A stretch of DNA of 64,000 nt from Schizochytrium sp. CCTCC M209059 (lineage: Eukaryota > Sar > Bigyra > Thraustochytrida > Thraustochytriidae), in NCBI GenBank assembly GCA_000818945.1, contig KN805373.1, positions 124,001 through 188,000 of the forward strand, read 5' to 3'. The notes under the pieces were generated by a model. It did not search any database and was not told where the DNA came from. It saw only the letters and a list, made by a program, of their open reading frames with translations. This document shows positions 31,390-41,709 of this stretch, in pieces. Position 1 is the first letter of the stretch. Every line of letters begins with the position of its first letter. The position numbers and the translations under genes are program-made.

Positions 31390-34300
31390 CGGCTCAATAT
31401 CTTTCAGAACAAGCGCACCTGGACAATTAGTATTGGATCTTTGTCAACACATATACCTCACCAAAAAGAAAGTAGGCGTGCTTAATGACGAGACTGCCGC
31501 ATTCCCCGTGTTAGAAGGCGCCAGCAGTCTTGATCCTTGGGTACATCTCTCTCTCACTCTCCTTGTCTTCCCTCTCGGCGATGCCGTCACCATCTCCTCA
31601 AAGTCGCGTCCTACGTGCTGTACAATTAATATCATCACACAAAAACAGTCAGTTCGTCGGTCCTCCTGGAATTCGCAAAAGTAGTTTCACAGCGCGTCAA
31701 GAACAGCAATTGAAATTTGAAGCAGTCATCGGGTCTCTTCGGGTTGACTGCCTTCTCTCTCTCTCTCTCCACCCCACACACACCGACTCGAATACACACA
31801 ATAGCGCAAGCGCGCATGCAGCCTCACTCAAAACAGCTTCGGGTCTGATAAGTTGCGTAGAAATCGCTCACGAGCTGTCAGATCCGAAAGATGGTATGTT
31901 CAGCAAAATCTTCATTCCCGCAGCCTCTGCATGCACGCACACCCCTCAATTTTCTTTCATCTAGAACACAGCCCAACCCATGACTCTCCCCCAAAAACCA
32001 CCCTCCTCCATGCTCGGATCAGTCCATCTAGTAGAGGAATTATATGAAAACCACACGGGGATGAGCACAGACTAAAGCGCATTCAGAGTAGCTGGTAAGA
32101 CATCACATCCGTGCACCCCCCACCCACACGCACATCTAACCCCCACACGCACGATGACATTCACACGCCGGTCGTACACCTGATCGAAACCTCCTCAGAC
32201 TTAAAAAGCTCGATTGTGTTCATTCCTCAAATGCCGAGACATATTGAGTGTTGAATTTCAGTTGAGCATCATAGGAGAACCAGGTCCTTATACACGCCAC
32301 CATCCTGCCCCAAAGAAGACAGCCTCGTAACCTTTCGACCCGACGTTTTCTACATCCTATTTTCAATTGCTGTTTCAAGCACAGCTATGTGCGCGAATAT
32401 CAACGTACCTCATGTCGATCATGTCGACAACCAGTGCGGTCAGTGTAACTATGACTATAAATGGTGCCTCAACGCCAACGGCAAGCAATGACTGCATGCC
32501 GAAAAAGGCTCGGCGTCATGCTCGAAGACGAGCTGCTTCTTCACCCCGCTCCACGCAAAGCCAAACCTCATCAAACTCCGCATCACAACACCCACACCTC
32601 ACCCAAATTGAATATACGGGCGCGTAGCGATCCGCAAAGACCAAAGAGCTCAGCCGACCGACTCTAAGAGCGTATCCAAGCTTGTGGCGCTGTCAAAATT
32701 GAATACAAACGGGAGGAGGATCTCCACGACTGTACTATCTCAGCGCGAGACCCCTTGACTTGCTGCTTCCCACTCACGAAACTCTCCCATATATTCCCCA
32801 CAAAATTTGCATCTTCCGAGGCGCGAGTCGTTCTATCGATCCGCGCTCAAAACGTGCACATATTGCATCAGAGAGATTCCCATTTCCGTCCTCTCGGCAT
32901 CGCACGCTGTCCACTACAGACAAGTGCTAACGATGTCCCTATTTGGAGTACTCTTCATCTGTAAACCAGACATGGATAACAACATCCCGCTTTCGTTAGA
33001 GAACTTGCTTCGTCACCAGATATTGACCCATGGTATGCCCATCACAGCGACTCTTTCGCACAGGTTCACATCATGATCGGATCCGCCAATCGTATATGAG
33101 CTGAGAACGATATTTCTCTTCAACGGACATAGTCCTCGAAGCGAGCTGGGTTATAAGTAAAACTTATCGTCATCTCCGACATGACAGTTCACCCGTGCAA
33201 AAAGAGTCCCGCGTGTATGCATTCCTGATGGAAAGCGTAAATCGATCCTCCATAGCATAAACAATAAGCACGTACCTGCATTGAACTTGACTGGTGTAAA
33301 CAGCCATCCTCTCTCTCTCACCATGTAGCCTCTACACAGACTCTAGACTCTACTCTCGCCTTTTTCCCACTACATCTCTTGTACTTTTCCATGGAGCGAT
33401 CAGCCAGTGTGAATACGATTCGCAGCACGTATAGGCTCAGAATACAAAAGTGCATCCCCTCGCTTAACCATTGACAAAAAAATACACGAAACATATTCGT
33501 CTCTTCCACTCTCTGCTGCCCCGCCCCAAGCGAGCGATCAGCCGTCATTTTGACTTCACATGGATGTCAGAAAATGTAGATAAGTATAGTGTTGAGCATC
33601 CTCTCGCACGATACCATCCACCCCGCGCAAAACAATATCAGCATCAATGCTGCCCCCACTCCTGTCTGTAAAGAGACCATCACACAGAACATTGTCAGTT
33701 GTCGTGGGTTCTTTCTCGCCATGTGCGAATTCTCTACCCAACTCCCGTCTCTCTTCGCTGCGCATGCACCTAGGGCTCAGTCGATGGGTGGTGATCCTTA
33801 AGGATCTGGTGGTCATCGCAAAAAAGTGGGCTGGTGGACCCGAGCTACCCGTCTGATTAATAAATACATATCATCGCCCTGACGTGCATGCCCAACAAAT
33901 CTCTCTCTCTCTCTCTTTTCATTGATCCAGAAACGCATGTACGTCTCTATTCCATCTTCATGGGTCAGAAATAAAATTGGAGTTGTTCCTCACGCAGCAA
34001 CCCTCGACGGAGCGCCATCGAGAAGGGGAATCCTTGTTCTCCTCATTCCCATGTCCTCTTTCGCATACAATTATGCGCACAACCATCAACACACTCTCTT
34101 GTCACGTACAAAGTCGTTTTGCCATCTCAATGATGAGATGCGCAAGAAAAAGAAAGGTTTGTATTGGTACAGTTGTGAAAACTGTCAGACCAATGCGTTA
34201 GAACGGGCGTACTCTCGAGTTTGTCTCTTGTGCCCTGCACAACACACAGACGTGTCTAGCAGGCCGTCTGTCCACGCCGGGAAAGCCATCATTGAAACCA

Positions 34301-34757
34301 CAGCATGTTTTATCCACATGGTTGAACGAGGAGCGACCCTCTTTCGGCCGGGTAAACGGTAAATGTGTTGTAATCATCGGCTCCTTCTTCCCCGCGTCAG
34401 AAACTGACGGTCGTGCCTATGCACGCTTGTCGTGTACAGGGCAGCGCGGTGCCACTTACTATACAGTCTGCGCAAGCCAAACCTTTGTCAGTCAGTCGCT
34501 CTGGTTCCCTTCCTCATCATGTTGGATCTTTTTGTCTCTCTTTCTCGCCCCTTTCCCCCTCACATTGGCTCGGTTGGTGGTGCATGTAAATGTTAACGTC
34601 ACAGAAAGTGGCGCTCTACAACATGAGAGCACCATCGGTTCGAATTATCAACCCGTGGTTTGGGCCTTCCTCATCGCCAGACAGCACACATTCTCCCAAT
34701 ACCATGTGCTCGTTCCTCTTTCCCTACCCCCTTTCGCCTCCACAACCTCGCACGTAC

Positions 34758-35855
34758 CTAGGATTTAAAATATTCCTCATAAGTCCTCCGCAGAACGTAG
34801 CCGCTCGAACTTGTGTTTGGCAAATTCAGTCTTCGCCGCACCTTTTGCCAAAGGTGGTTCGCGACAATGTGGTCGTAGCCACCCGTCGCCTTTACAGCAT
34901 CATACAACTTGGTAGGATGAATAAGAACGCCTTTAAGACCTGTCAGCTTGCTCATGTAGCGCTCGCGATGGCCTGAAAAGACAACACCACGCCCTGTGAG
35001 CATCGAAGAGTCAAGAAACTCTTGCGCTGTCATGGTCCCCACGGCGTCGTCCGGGATGTGCGCCCTATCGCCGATCTTGAGATCAGCGCGACCGCCCACA
35101 TCCGTGATTTTACCCAACGCATCGACGCGGATCGAAGCGAGATCCACGGCAGGGACCTCGACTTCGAATGCATACGGATAGGTACCGACCTGATCGGCAA
35201 AGGCAATGGAATAACGAAGTTGAGCCGTATTGGCGCTGTTGGGGCTCCGCTTGCGCTTCTTTCGTTTCCGCTTGCGCCCCGAGGGCTCATTTGCGATCTC
35301 GAGGTCGGCGAGGTCGCCTTCGTCCTCGTCGCCGTTAAAGGAGGCATCGTCATCGTACCCGTCGCTACCGGCAACCACCCGTTTCTTGGTCTGTCGGCCG
35401 GATCGCGTCGTGTACTCCTCCCCGTCATCGTCGTCGTCGTCGAGGTCGAAGCCGTTGCCGGTGTAGCCGGCGCCGGCCGCATTAGACCCACCGTAGCCGC
35501 GGCGCTCGTGCTTGAGGCCGGACTCGCGGACGGCTCTGGCGCCGCGTTTGGTGCGCCGCTGCTGGTGCTGCGCTGCGGCCTGGGCCTGCGTGGTGGCGGC
35601 GGCGGCGGCCTTCTTCTCGCCAGCCGGCACGCCCTTGGGCTTGGCCTGTGCGAGCGGCACGGCGTACACGGGCAGGCACAGGCTGTTGATATGCTCTGAG
35701 AGCTTAAGCTCGCGCAGCTGCTCTGCGTGGAAACCCGCGTACGCGTCGGCGCCGGCCGCAGACCCGGCCGCGGCCAGCTCTGCCTCGCGCGCCTGCGCGC
35801 TGCCGGCCTCGCGCGCCGCGCTGACGGCCGCGAAGGCCGTCAGCAGCGGCGCCAT
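34758..35855 (-). CDS. ARID-domain DNA-binding protein
   Basis: Encodes 365 residues from the ATG at 35855, which has a favourable context (G after the ATG); the frame reaches 35921 only through a TTG. The N-terminal half is low-complexity, Ala/Gln-rich and then acidic (an Asp run near residue 145), followed by a Lys/Arg block (GRKRKRKKRKR) that is a likely nuclear localisation signal. The last 80 residues form an ARID/BRIGHT domain: LYDAVKATGGYDHIVANHLW, then VRRRLNLP, and the final helix VLRRTYEEYF. ARID proteins bind DNA and often belong to chromatin-remodelling complexes such as SWI/SNF. The domain ends exactly at the C terminus, which is atypical for large ARID1 subunits. The gene is divergent from the Nudix gene, 727 bp away. 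Confidence 0.85.
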   Translation of the reverse strand: MAPLLTAFAAVSAAREAGSAQAREAELAAAGSAAGADAYAGFHAEQLRELKLSEHINSLCLPVYAVPLAQAKPKGVPAGEKKAAAAATTQAQAAAQHQQRRTKRGARAVRESGLKHERRGYGGSNAAGAGYTGNGFDLDDDDDDGEEYTTRSGRQTKKRVVAGSDGYDDDASFNGDEDEGDLADLEIANEPSGRKRKRKKRKRSPNSANTAQLRYSIAFADQVGTYPYAFEVEVPAVDLASIRVDALGKITDVGGRADLKIGDRAHIPDDAVGTMTAQEFLDSSMLTGRGVVFSGHRERYMSKLTGLKGVLIHPTKLYDAVKATGGYDHIVANHLWQKVRRRLNLPNTSSSGYVLRRTYEEYFKS

Positions 35856-36582
35856 GGACGGGGTCGCGCCGCCCGCTTGCGGGTCTGCCTGCGAGTCCTT
35901 GGCCGCCTCGACCTGCCGCAACCTGCGCTGCGAGCCGCACGTTTCCCGCGGGCTCCGCCGCCGCGGATTGGTTGGTTGCGGCGCCGCGGCTGCCGCGCCT
36001 TCCTCCTTCGAGAACGAATGGAGGATTGATTGATTGATTGATTGATTGATCGATCGATCGATTATTGGTGGCCTCCCTTGCTCGCGTCCATTTCCTCCCT
36101 TCTAACCACGGGGGGACATCCCGACCCCGCAGCCCCCGCCTCTGTAAAAAAAGAAACTGCGGCCGCCCGCGTAACACTAGTATCCGCCCGCGCCACACTT
36201 GCGCGCCCGCGCCCGCAAGTGCGCGACGCGGCGATATCGCGCTTACCGGAATTCGTGGACGCGAGGATAAAATGCCCCAAGCTGTGCGCGGTCGCGGCGC
36301 GCCGCCACGCCGATAGGTCTTTTAGAAGTCCTTCGCTCAGCGTTCTGTTCTCTTCGCGTTCCTTCTATGGCTAACCGCAACGCGAGGGAGCCGGGGGGAG
36401 TCGAAGACAAGGGAAGATGAAAATCGATCGAGCGACCCCGAGACGCGGGAGACGCACGGTGAGCCTCTGTCGAGCCAGACCGTGAGGCTGCGCGCTTTCG
36501 AGGGCGAGCGAGCAGAGCAGAGCAGAGCAGAAACGAGCAGAGCAGAATTGAGCAGAGCGGAGCAGAGCAGAAACGAGACAGA
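35856..36582. promoter_or_regulatory. Divergent intergenic region with GATT and AGCAG repeats
   Basis: Lies between the starts of the ARID (-) and Nudix (+) genes and must hold both promoters and 5' UTRs. It contains a (GATT)n/(GATC)n block at about 36024-36063 and an AGCAG pentamer array at 36514-36571 immediately upstream of the Nudix ATG. Confidence 0.45.
36514..36571. repeat. (AGCAG)n pentanucleotide repeat in the Nudix 5' leader
   Basis: About 11 copies of AGCAG with AAACG and AATTG interruptions, ending 11 bp before the Nudix start codon. Confidence 0.8.
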
Positions 36583-37206
36583 ATGGCGACCAAGAAGGAG
36601 GATAGGGCCAGCGCCAAGATCCTCAAGACCGAACCGGTGCAGCCCGAGGGGTTCAAGTGGGTGCAGCTCGCCAAGCTCACGTACGAGGACGCCGAGGGGA
36701 AGGAACGACAATGGGAAATGTCCATGCGCAGCACACGCAAGGGTGATGTCGACGGCGTCGCGGTGGTCTGCAGGCTTCTGAAAAAGGGCGAGAAGCCGAA
36801 GACGGTCCTCGTGTCGCAGTTTCGACCGCCTGCTAACGCGTACGTGCTCGAAGTTCCAGCCGGCCTCGTCGACGAGGGCGAGACAGCAGAACAGGCTGCT
36901 ATCCGCGAACTCAAGGAGGAAACCGGCTTTACCGTAACGCGTGTGACGCACGTCTCGCCCATTGTGCTTTCTGATCCCGGTGTGTCTGGCGACACAATGC
37001 AATACGTCACGGTGGAAGTCGATCTCGACGCAGAGGAAAATCTCAATCCAAAGGCGAATCCAGAGGAGGGCGAGCACATTGACATCCATATTGTAGAAAT
37101 TGATAGCCTTCTCAGCGTACTGCAGGATCCAACGCAAGTTGTGCAGGATCGTCCCAAGGTTGTCGTCGATGCCCGCCTTTTCGGTCTGGCGCTCTCGATG
37201 CTGTAA
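36583..37206 (+). CDS. Nudix hydrolase, ADP-ribose pyrophosphatase (NUDT5-like)
   Basis: Encodes 207 residues, starting at an ATG with G at +4. A complete Nudix box occupies residues 94-116: G94, five residues, E, seven residues (TAEQAAI), then RELKEETGF. All Mg2+-binding glutamates are present. The sequence before the box (VLVSQFRPPANAYVLEVPAG) and after it (SDPGVSGDTMQYVTVEVDLD) matches the ADP-sugar pyrophosphatase group, which splits ADP-ribose into AMP and ribose-5-phosphate. Length agrees with NUDT5 (about 220 residues). There is no targeting peptide, so it is probably cytosolic or nuclear. The gene converges on the kinesin gene with 379 bp between stops. Confidence 0.93.
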   Translation: MATKKEDRASAKILKTEPVQPEGFKWVQLAKLTYEDAEGKERQWEMSMRSTRKGDVDGVAVVCRLLKKGEKPKTVLVSQFRPPANAYVLEVPAGLVDEGETAEQAAIRELKEETGFTVTRVTHVSPIVLSDPGVSGDTMQYVTVEVDLDAEENLNPKANPEEGEHIDIHIVEIDSLLSVLQDPTQVVQDRPKVVVDARLFGLALSML

Positions 37207-37585
37207 TCAAGAAATGAAATAAGTTGAACGAATTTTAAAATGCAAAGAAGGCACCCTGAATAGACAGGTCCCTACATTCATCATGATCCTTTACGTCACT
37301 CGCAAGATGGATTCCGCGGCGTGTTTATGATGGGAAAGATTTATGTTCATACATGCCTTTATATTTCCCTGCGATCTGCCGCTCTCGATGCTGTGCAAGA
37401 TCAACAAAGGCTTACGTAGACGTGCTCGTGAGGGACACATCGTCCGTGTAGTGTTGTAAACTAGCTTTGAGCTTTGGTCGTCTTGGAAAATTCTACTTTA
37501 CTTCACACTTTTTAACACTATATAGTACGCGACGTGTTGTCAGTCAGAATCTTGATTCATTCATCCAGGGTGGAATCACTCACAA
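37207..37585. other. Convergent 3' intergenic spacer (Nudix/kinesin)
   Basis: AT-richer sequence holding the 3' UTRs of both genes. The pentanonamer-like phrase CCGCTCTCGATGCTGT near the Nudix stop recurs at about 37379-37394, probably a small duplication. Nothing else is recognised. Confidence 0.45.
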
Positions 37586-40500
37586 TCAGTCGATCACATG
37601 CTTCTGACCTGGAACATCATCGCGCTGTAGAATCGGGGGCACCGACTTGGGTCTGGGAATTGGGGTCAAGCGATTCATAGCTCCCATGAACCAGCCTGCG
37701 GGAGACGCACTGGAGGACGCACCCTTGCTCGAGGATGATGCCGGACCTGCTGCAGGAGGAGGCGTTGCAGGTGCAAGACGTGGCGGCGTGTCGAGACCTG
37801 CATTTGATTGAGCAATCTTTTGCGCAGCCTCCTTGGTCGTGCGATGGGCTTGGTCTCGCGTTGGCGCTCCACGGCCGCCTCGCCCACGGACCGGCTTGAT
37901 AACACGCGGCTTGCTTCCTCCTCCTGCCGCCGCACTCTTCTCCGATCCAAGGGTTCCGTCCATCTTTTCTTCCCATCCGTCACGTGCGTCATCTTCCTCT
38001 TCGTCGTCAGAATGATCGAGAGCGTCGAATGCAAGCTTGTACGCAGCGAGTTCGGTCTGCAGCTTGTCCACATGTTCCTGGTAGTCCTCTACGTGCGATT
38101 TGAAAGAGGCTTGGTAGTCGTGTAAAGCAGCCTCAAGAAAACCGATCTGAGACTCGCGATTTTGAAGTTTGAGGCGCGCAAGAACTTCGTTCTGCTGCGC
38201 AACCTGGAGCTTTGCACTCTGCTTGCGGATCTGCTTGTTCAGTTCAAGATTGTGCTCTCGCTCCGTGCGCAGCGTGTCGGTAATATCGCTCAAGTCTGCG
38301 TTATTCGACGCTGCGAGCAGCTCTTGGGCCTCGAGCATTTCGAGGCGCAATTGAATGTACTTTTCCGTAATATGCATCAAATCACTCTTGAGGAGAGCCT
38401 CTTGAGACGTCATCGATGATTTGATATCGTGCAAGCTCGTCGAACGTCGGCGCAGCTCCCTGCTGGCCCTCCTGCTCTTGCGGCCCCGTTTCTTGTCGCA
38501 TTCTGGTGACGACGCCTTGGCTTCCACGCCCTCGCCCTCGTTTGCTGTCTTCTCCCCTTCTTCGCCTTTGTTAATTTCCCAGGAATGAGCAGGGGCGCTC
38601 TGCTCATCGAGACTTTCGACATCGTCCAAGAGACTCCGATCACCGTGCCCGCTCGGAAAGAATGCATCGTCGTCCCCGCCGCCCAAGTGTTGCTTGAGGA
38701 CCTTGTTCTCCGTCTCGAGTCCACGTAAGGTGAGCTGCGTCTCCTTTTCCTTAAACTCGGCTTGTTGCTGAAAGAGCTCAAGCTTGGCCACGCGTTGCAC
38801 AAGATCAGCTTGCGCTTTGGCTGACGCAGCCAATTCGTCTTCAAGCTCCCGATTCCGCGCGCGAAGCCCCTCCAGTGCATCGTTGGCAATCTCCGCTTCC
38901 GCCTGCGCTTCGTCAGCCTTCATTTGCAGCGAGTCGACCTTTTTCAAAGCCTTGGTTAGCGCTTCCTCTGCGCGTCGGACCAGCTGCGAGTCACCCTCGA
39001 GGCCTTCCGTCTCGGGTCGCGGGCAACTTTGTTCCACGGGTGATGGTGCGTATCGTGTGTCCTCGGGGCACCCTTCGGCCGGGTGTACAAGGCCCGCCTC
39101 ACGCCCAGCACGCTTCTGCTGCACTTGTTCTTGGTCTTGGTCTTGCTTTGCCGCATGTTGTCCGGGTCCGTGCGATTGCGAACCGTGGCTCTTTCGCGTT
39201 TTCGCAAGAAAATTATCGCTGCATGTTGGGATAGAGTTCAGTTCAAAAGATTCACGCTGCAGTACGCTCTCGAGACCTTTGGCGGATATGGTGAAAGCGC
39301 TTTGATCACCTTTAACCTCGCGCACTGGAGACTGTGCAACGTCAATACCAAGACTCGCTTCAAGCGATCGAGCATACTTTACCATCATGAGCAGCGAGTC
39401 CCGCGACCGCGCCACCATCGCCTTGTACTCTGCGACGGAGAACTCCTGGTTCACTGTAGGCTTGTTCTTGATTCGTTTTGCCCGCGTGCCAAAGCGCAAC
39501 GTTGACAGAGTTTCCACGGCATTATACTTGAACCCAGAACACGTAATAATCAGCGACGTCTTGGAATTGCCTCCCAAAGAGTCCTGAAGACATCGCGTCA
39601 ATTTGCTATCACGGTACGGCACGTGCTTGGCGCCCTCAACGAGGGCCTTGATCACATTGCCCAGCGCACTCAGCGAACGATTGATTGTCTTGGCCTCTTC
39701 GAGGACGCCACTCGTCGCCCCCGTCTTTTTTACCATCTCGCTGCCCGCCAAATCAACCAAGAAAAGCTTGCCTGTTCTACTCAACAACGTGGATTGCGTT
39801 TTACGCTGTGAAACAGTGATCATGAACACCGAATGGCTCCGACTCGAGTCCTGATTCATACGCGTCGACGCAATGGCGCGACTGGCATTTCCCTTGGCCG
39901 CCACCTTGAGCAATTCCTTTGCCGACGACACATACACCTCCTCGGCGCCCTCGATGACAACGCCGCGACCTCGCACGTCGCGCACGCGCAGATTTTGATT
40001 TCGCGCGCCAGGGTTCAAGAGGTCGCGGATGCGCTCCATGTAGATTTCCACAAAGGACACCTTGATCATGAACTCCGTGTCTGCGTCGGCGCCCGACATG
40101 GAGTCGAAAATATCCTCTGCGATGCGCGGCACGACGCCTCGCAAATCCTCTCCGTCGTTTCCAGGGCCCATCTTGCCCCCGCTCGGCCCCATCATCGTGT
40201 GCGTCTTGCCCGACCCCGTCTGGCCGTATGCAAAAATGGTACAATTGTAGCCGTCGAGGACATCCTTGACGAGCGGCTTGGCGCAGTAGTCATACACTTC
40301 ATCCTGCTGCGAGGATTCCTGAAAAACCCGGTCGAAAGTGAACGTGGCGTCCTCTTTGGCGATGCCCTCGTGCAGCGTCACGGACGCGGCGTCCTCCCCA
40401 AACGAGACCGCGCGCTCCGCGCCTTGCGCCTCTTCGACCTTGTTGGCCGGCCGGAACCTGCAGCACACGCGCACGTTCGTCGAAGCGTTTTCTCCGTGTC

Positions 40501-40750
40501 CTCCTCCTCCTCCTCCTGGCGACGCTGCGCCCTCGCTGCCTCTCCGCCGCGACGTCGGCGTCGACGCCGCCGTGCTGCTGCGCTCGCGGCGCTCGGCCTC
40601 GCCTCTGCCCACGTCGTGGTCGTCCAGGTCCTGGTCCGAAGCCGCCTCCGCCTCCGCCATGACCGCCCCGGCCCTCGCAAAGACGTCTTCCTCGGGCTCC
40701 TGCTCCGGCCGCGGCGGCGGCGCTCCGCGCGGCGGCGGCGGGCTCTGCAT
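37586..40750 (-). CDS. Kinesin-1-like heavy chain
   Basis: Encodes 1054 residues from the ATG at 40750. An in-frame ATG at 41095 would add 115 residues, but that extension is Arg/Ala/Ser-rich with a poor start context, whereas 40750 has A at -3; I prefer the shorter form. The motor domain spans about 88-430: NVRVCCRFRP, P-loop GQTGSGKT at 176, switch I NQDSSRSH, switch II LVDLAGSE, and microtubule-binding HVPYRDSKLTRCLQDSLGG. The neck segment KRIKNKPTVNQE follows the motor and resembles conventional kinesin-1. The rest is mostly coiled coil for dimerisation (about 580-900), with an acidic hinge and a basic, Pro-rich tail. It is expected to be a plus-end microtubule motor for cargo transport. 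An N-terminal extension of about 85 residues before the motor is unusual for kinesin-1. Confidence 0.95.
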   Translation of the reverse strand: MQSPPPPRGAPPPRPEQEPEEDVFARAGAVMAEAEAASDQDLDDHDVGRGEAERRERSSTAASTPTSRRRGSEGAASPGGGGGGHGENASTNVRVCCRFRPANKVEEAQGAERAVSFGEDAASVTLHEGIAKEDATFTFDRVFQESSQQDEVYDYCAKPLVKDVLDGYNCTIFAYGQTGSGKTHTMMGPSGGKMGPGNDGEDLRGVVPRIAEDIFDSMSGADADTEFMIKVSFVEIYMERIRDLLNPGARNQNLRVRDVRGRGVVIEGAEEVYVSSAKELLKVAAKGNASRAIASTRMNQDSSRSHSVFMITVSQRKTQSTLLSRTGKLFLVDLAGSEMVKKTGATSGVLEEAKTINRSLSALGNVIKALVEGAKHVPYRDSKLTRCLQDSLGGNSKTSLIITCSGFKYNAVETLSTLRFGTRAKRIKNKPTVNQEFSVAEYKAMVARSRDSLLMMVKYARSLEASLGIDVAQSPVREVKGDQSAFTISAKGLESVLQRESFELNSIPTCSDNFLAKTRKSHGSQSHGPGQHAAKQDQDQEQVQQKRAGREAGLVHPAEGCPEDTRYAPSPVEQSCPRPETEGLEGDSQLVRRAEEALTKALKKVDSLQMKADEAQAEAEIANDALEGLRARNRELEDELAASAKAQADLVQRVAKLELFQQQAEFKEKETQLTLRGLETENKVLKQHLGGGDDDAFFPSGHGDRSLLDDVESLDEQSAPAHSWEINKGEEGEKTANEGEGVEAKASSPECDKKRGRKSRRASRELRRRSTSLHDIKSSMTSQEALLKSDLMHITEKYIQLRLEMLEAQELLAASNNADLSDITDTLRTEREHNLELNKQIRKQSAKLQVAQQNEVLARLKLQNRESQIGFLEAALHDYQASFKSHVEDYQEHVDKLQTELAAYKLAFDALDHSDDEEEDDARDGWEEKMDGTLGSEKSAAAGGGSKPRVIKPVRGRGGRGAPTRDQAHRTTKEAAQKIAQSNAGLDTPPRLAPATPPPAAGPASSSSKGASSSASPAGWFMGAMNRLTPIPRPKSVPPILQRDDVPGQKHVID

Positions 40751-41709
40751 GCTCGCCCTCCGCGCGCGCGACCTCTCCCGACTTCCGCGGGTCTGCTGTT
40801 CCGGTCTGCTGCCGCGGCGTGCCCTCCCTCTCCTCCCTCTTCTCCCTCTTGGCGCTGCGTTGGAGTGCGGACAAGATGTACCGGGACTGCGCTGTGCCGG
40901 TGCTCGGCGGGCGCGGCTCGCTTTGCTCGGCGGCCCTGCTCGGCTCGCTCCTGCCGACTGCAACAGCGCGCGCAAGCTAGCACGGCGCTGCGTCGAGGAG
41001 CCTCGGAAGGCTCGCTCTCGCGCGGGGGGCCAGTTCTCAGGCCGGTGGGGCGCCACCTCGTGCTTGTCGAGTCGATGAAAACACTGCTCGCGCATGTGGC
41101 ACGTCTATGTCTGTATACGTATATATGCATATACGGACGTATACGTAGTGTATATACGTGTAGTATATGACGAGAACGGCGCCTCGCGGGGCGAGATCGG
41201 GAGCACGGCGCGCGAGAAAACCGATCAGAGGGGGCCAACCGGAGGCCGCGTGGGGAGGAGGAGAAGGCGCTGCGGAAGAGGGCCAATGGAGAAGCCCGGC
41301 CGAGCGGAGGTTCTGCTGCAGAGCGGGGCCAGACGCCAAGAGGACGGCGGCGGGGAAGAGCAAACGGTCGGATGATGACGCCCGGCAGAGGGGACGAAGA
41401 AGGCGGCCGCCAGGTCAGTCCAGCGAGTCAGCCAGCCAGCCAGCCACGGGTGACCGACCGGGGATCGTATCGTATCGTATCGTAACGTGCCATGGCATGG
41501 CATGATGATGACTGCGACGAGCAAGGCGACTGGCCGGCCGCCCGGCCGGCTGGTCCGGCCGAAGGAATGACTGGATGAGTGAACGGAGATGATTCGAAGA
41601 GAGCATGGTTCTCGACCTGCCAGTGGGAGGGAGGGACCAAGGGATGATATACATACATGGCCGAGATGGTGCAGTAGCGATGGTGAACCCGTCATCAACA
41701 TCTATCTAT
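40751..41709. promoter_or_regulatory. Upstream region of the kinesin gene
   Basis: About 960 bp between the kinesin start and the ALKBH1 stop, both on the minus strand. It holds the kinesin promoter and leader. At 41101-41170 there is an alternating TATA/CGTATA-rich block (TATACGTATATATGCATATA), the only strongly AT-rich spot here and a plausible core-promoter element. A CGTAT pentamer run lies at about 41465-41484. The frame open to 41095 in the kinesin phase is discussed under that gene. Confidence 0.4.

Larger units (their letters stand above)
29551..34757. other. 5.2-kb lower-GC island without convincing ORFs
   Basis: Base composition falls to roughly balanced or AT-rich, unlike the GC-rich flanks. 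The longest frames (under about 160 codons) have no recognisable domain. The strand carries several donor/polypyrimidine/acceptor combinations: GTAAAG at 31185 with acceptor TATATAG ending at 31244; GTAAAAAC at 30931 with acceptor CTGCAG ending near 30988; GTATGT near 31894 and GTAAGA near 32094 followed by C/T-rich runs. There are two direct-repeat families (30018/30154 and 30656/30836) and a strong hairpin (31350-31389). It could be a spliced noncoding RNA, an intron-rich fast-evolving gene or a decayed insertion. I cannot assemble a credible protein. Confidence 0.45.

Noticed and set aside
40751..41095. N-terminal extension of the kinesin to an ATG at 41095
   Set aside because: The added residues are low-complexity Arg/Ala/Ser, the context lacks a purine at -3, and the ATG at 40750 is better placed. 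Not fully excluded.
39833..41170. 445-codon plus-strand frame opposite the kinesin motor
   Set aside because: Shadow of the kinesin reading frame with no recognisable motif.
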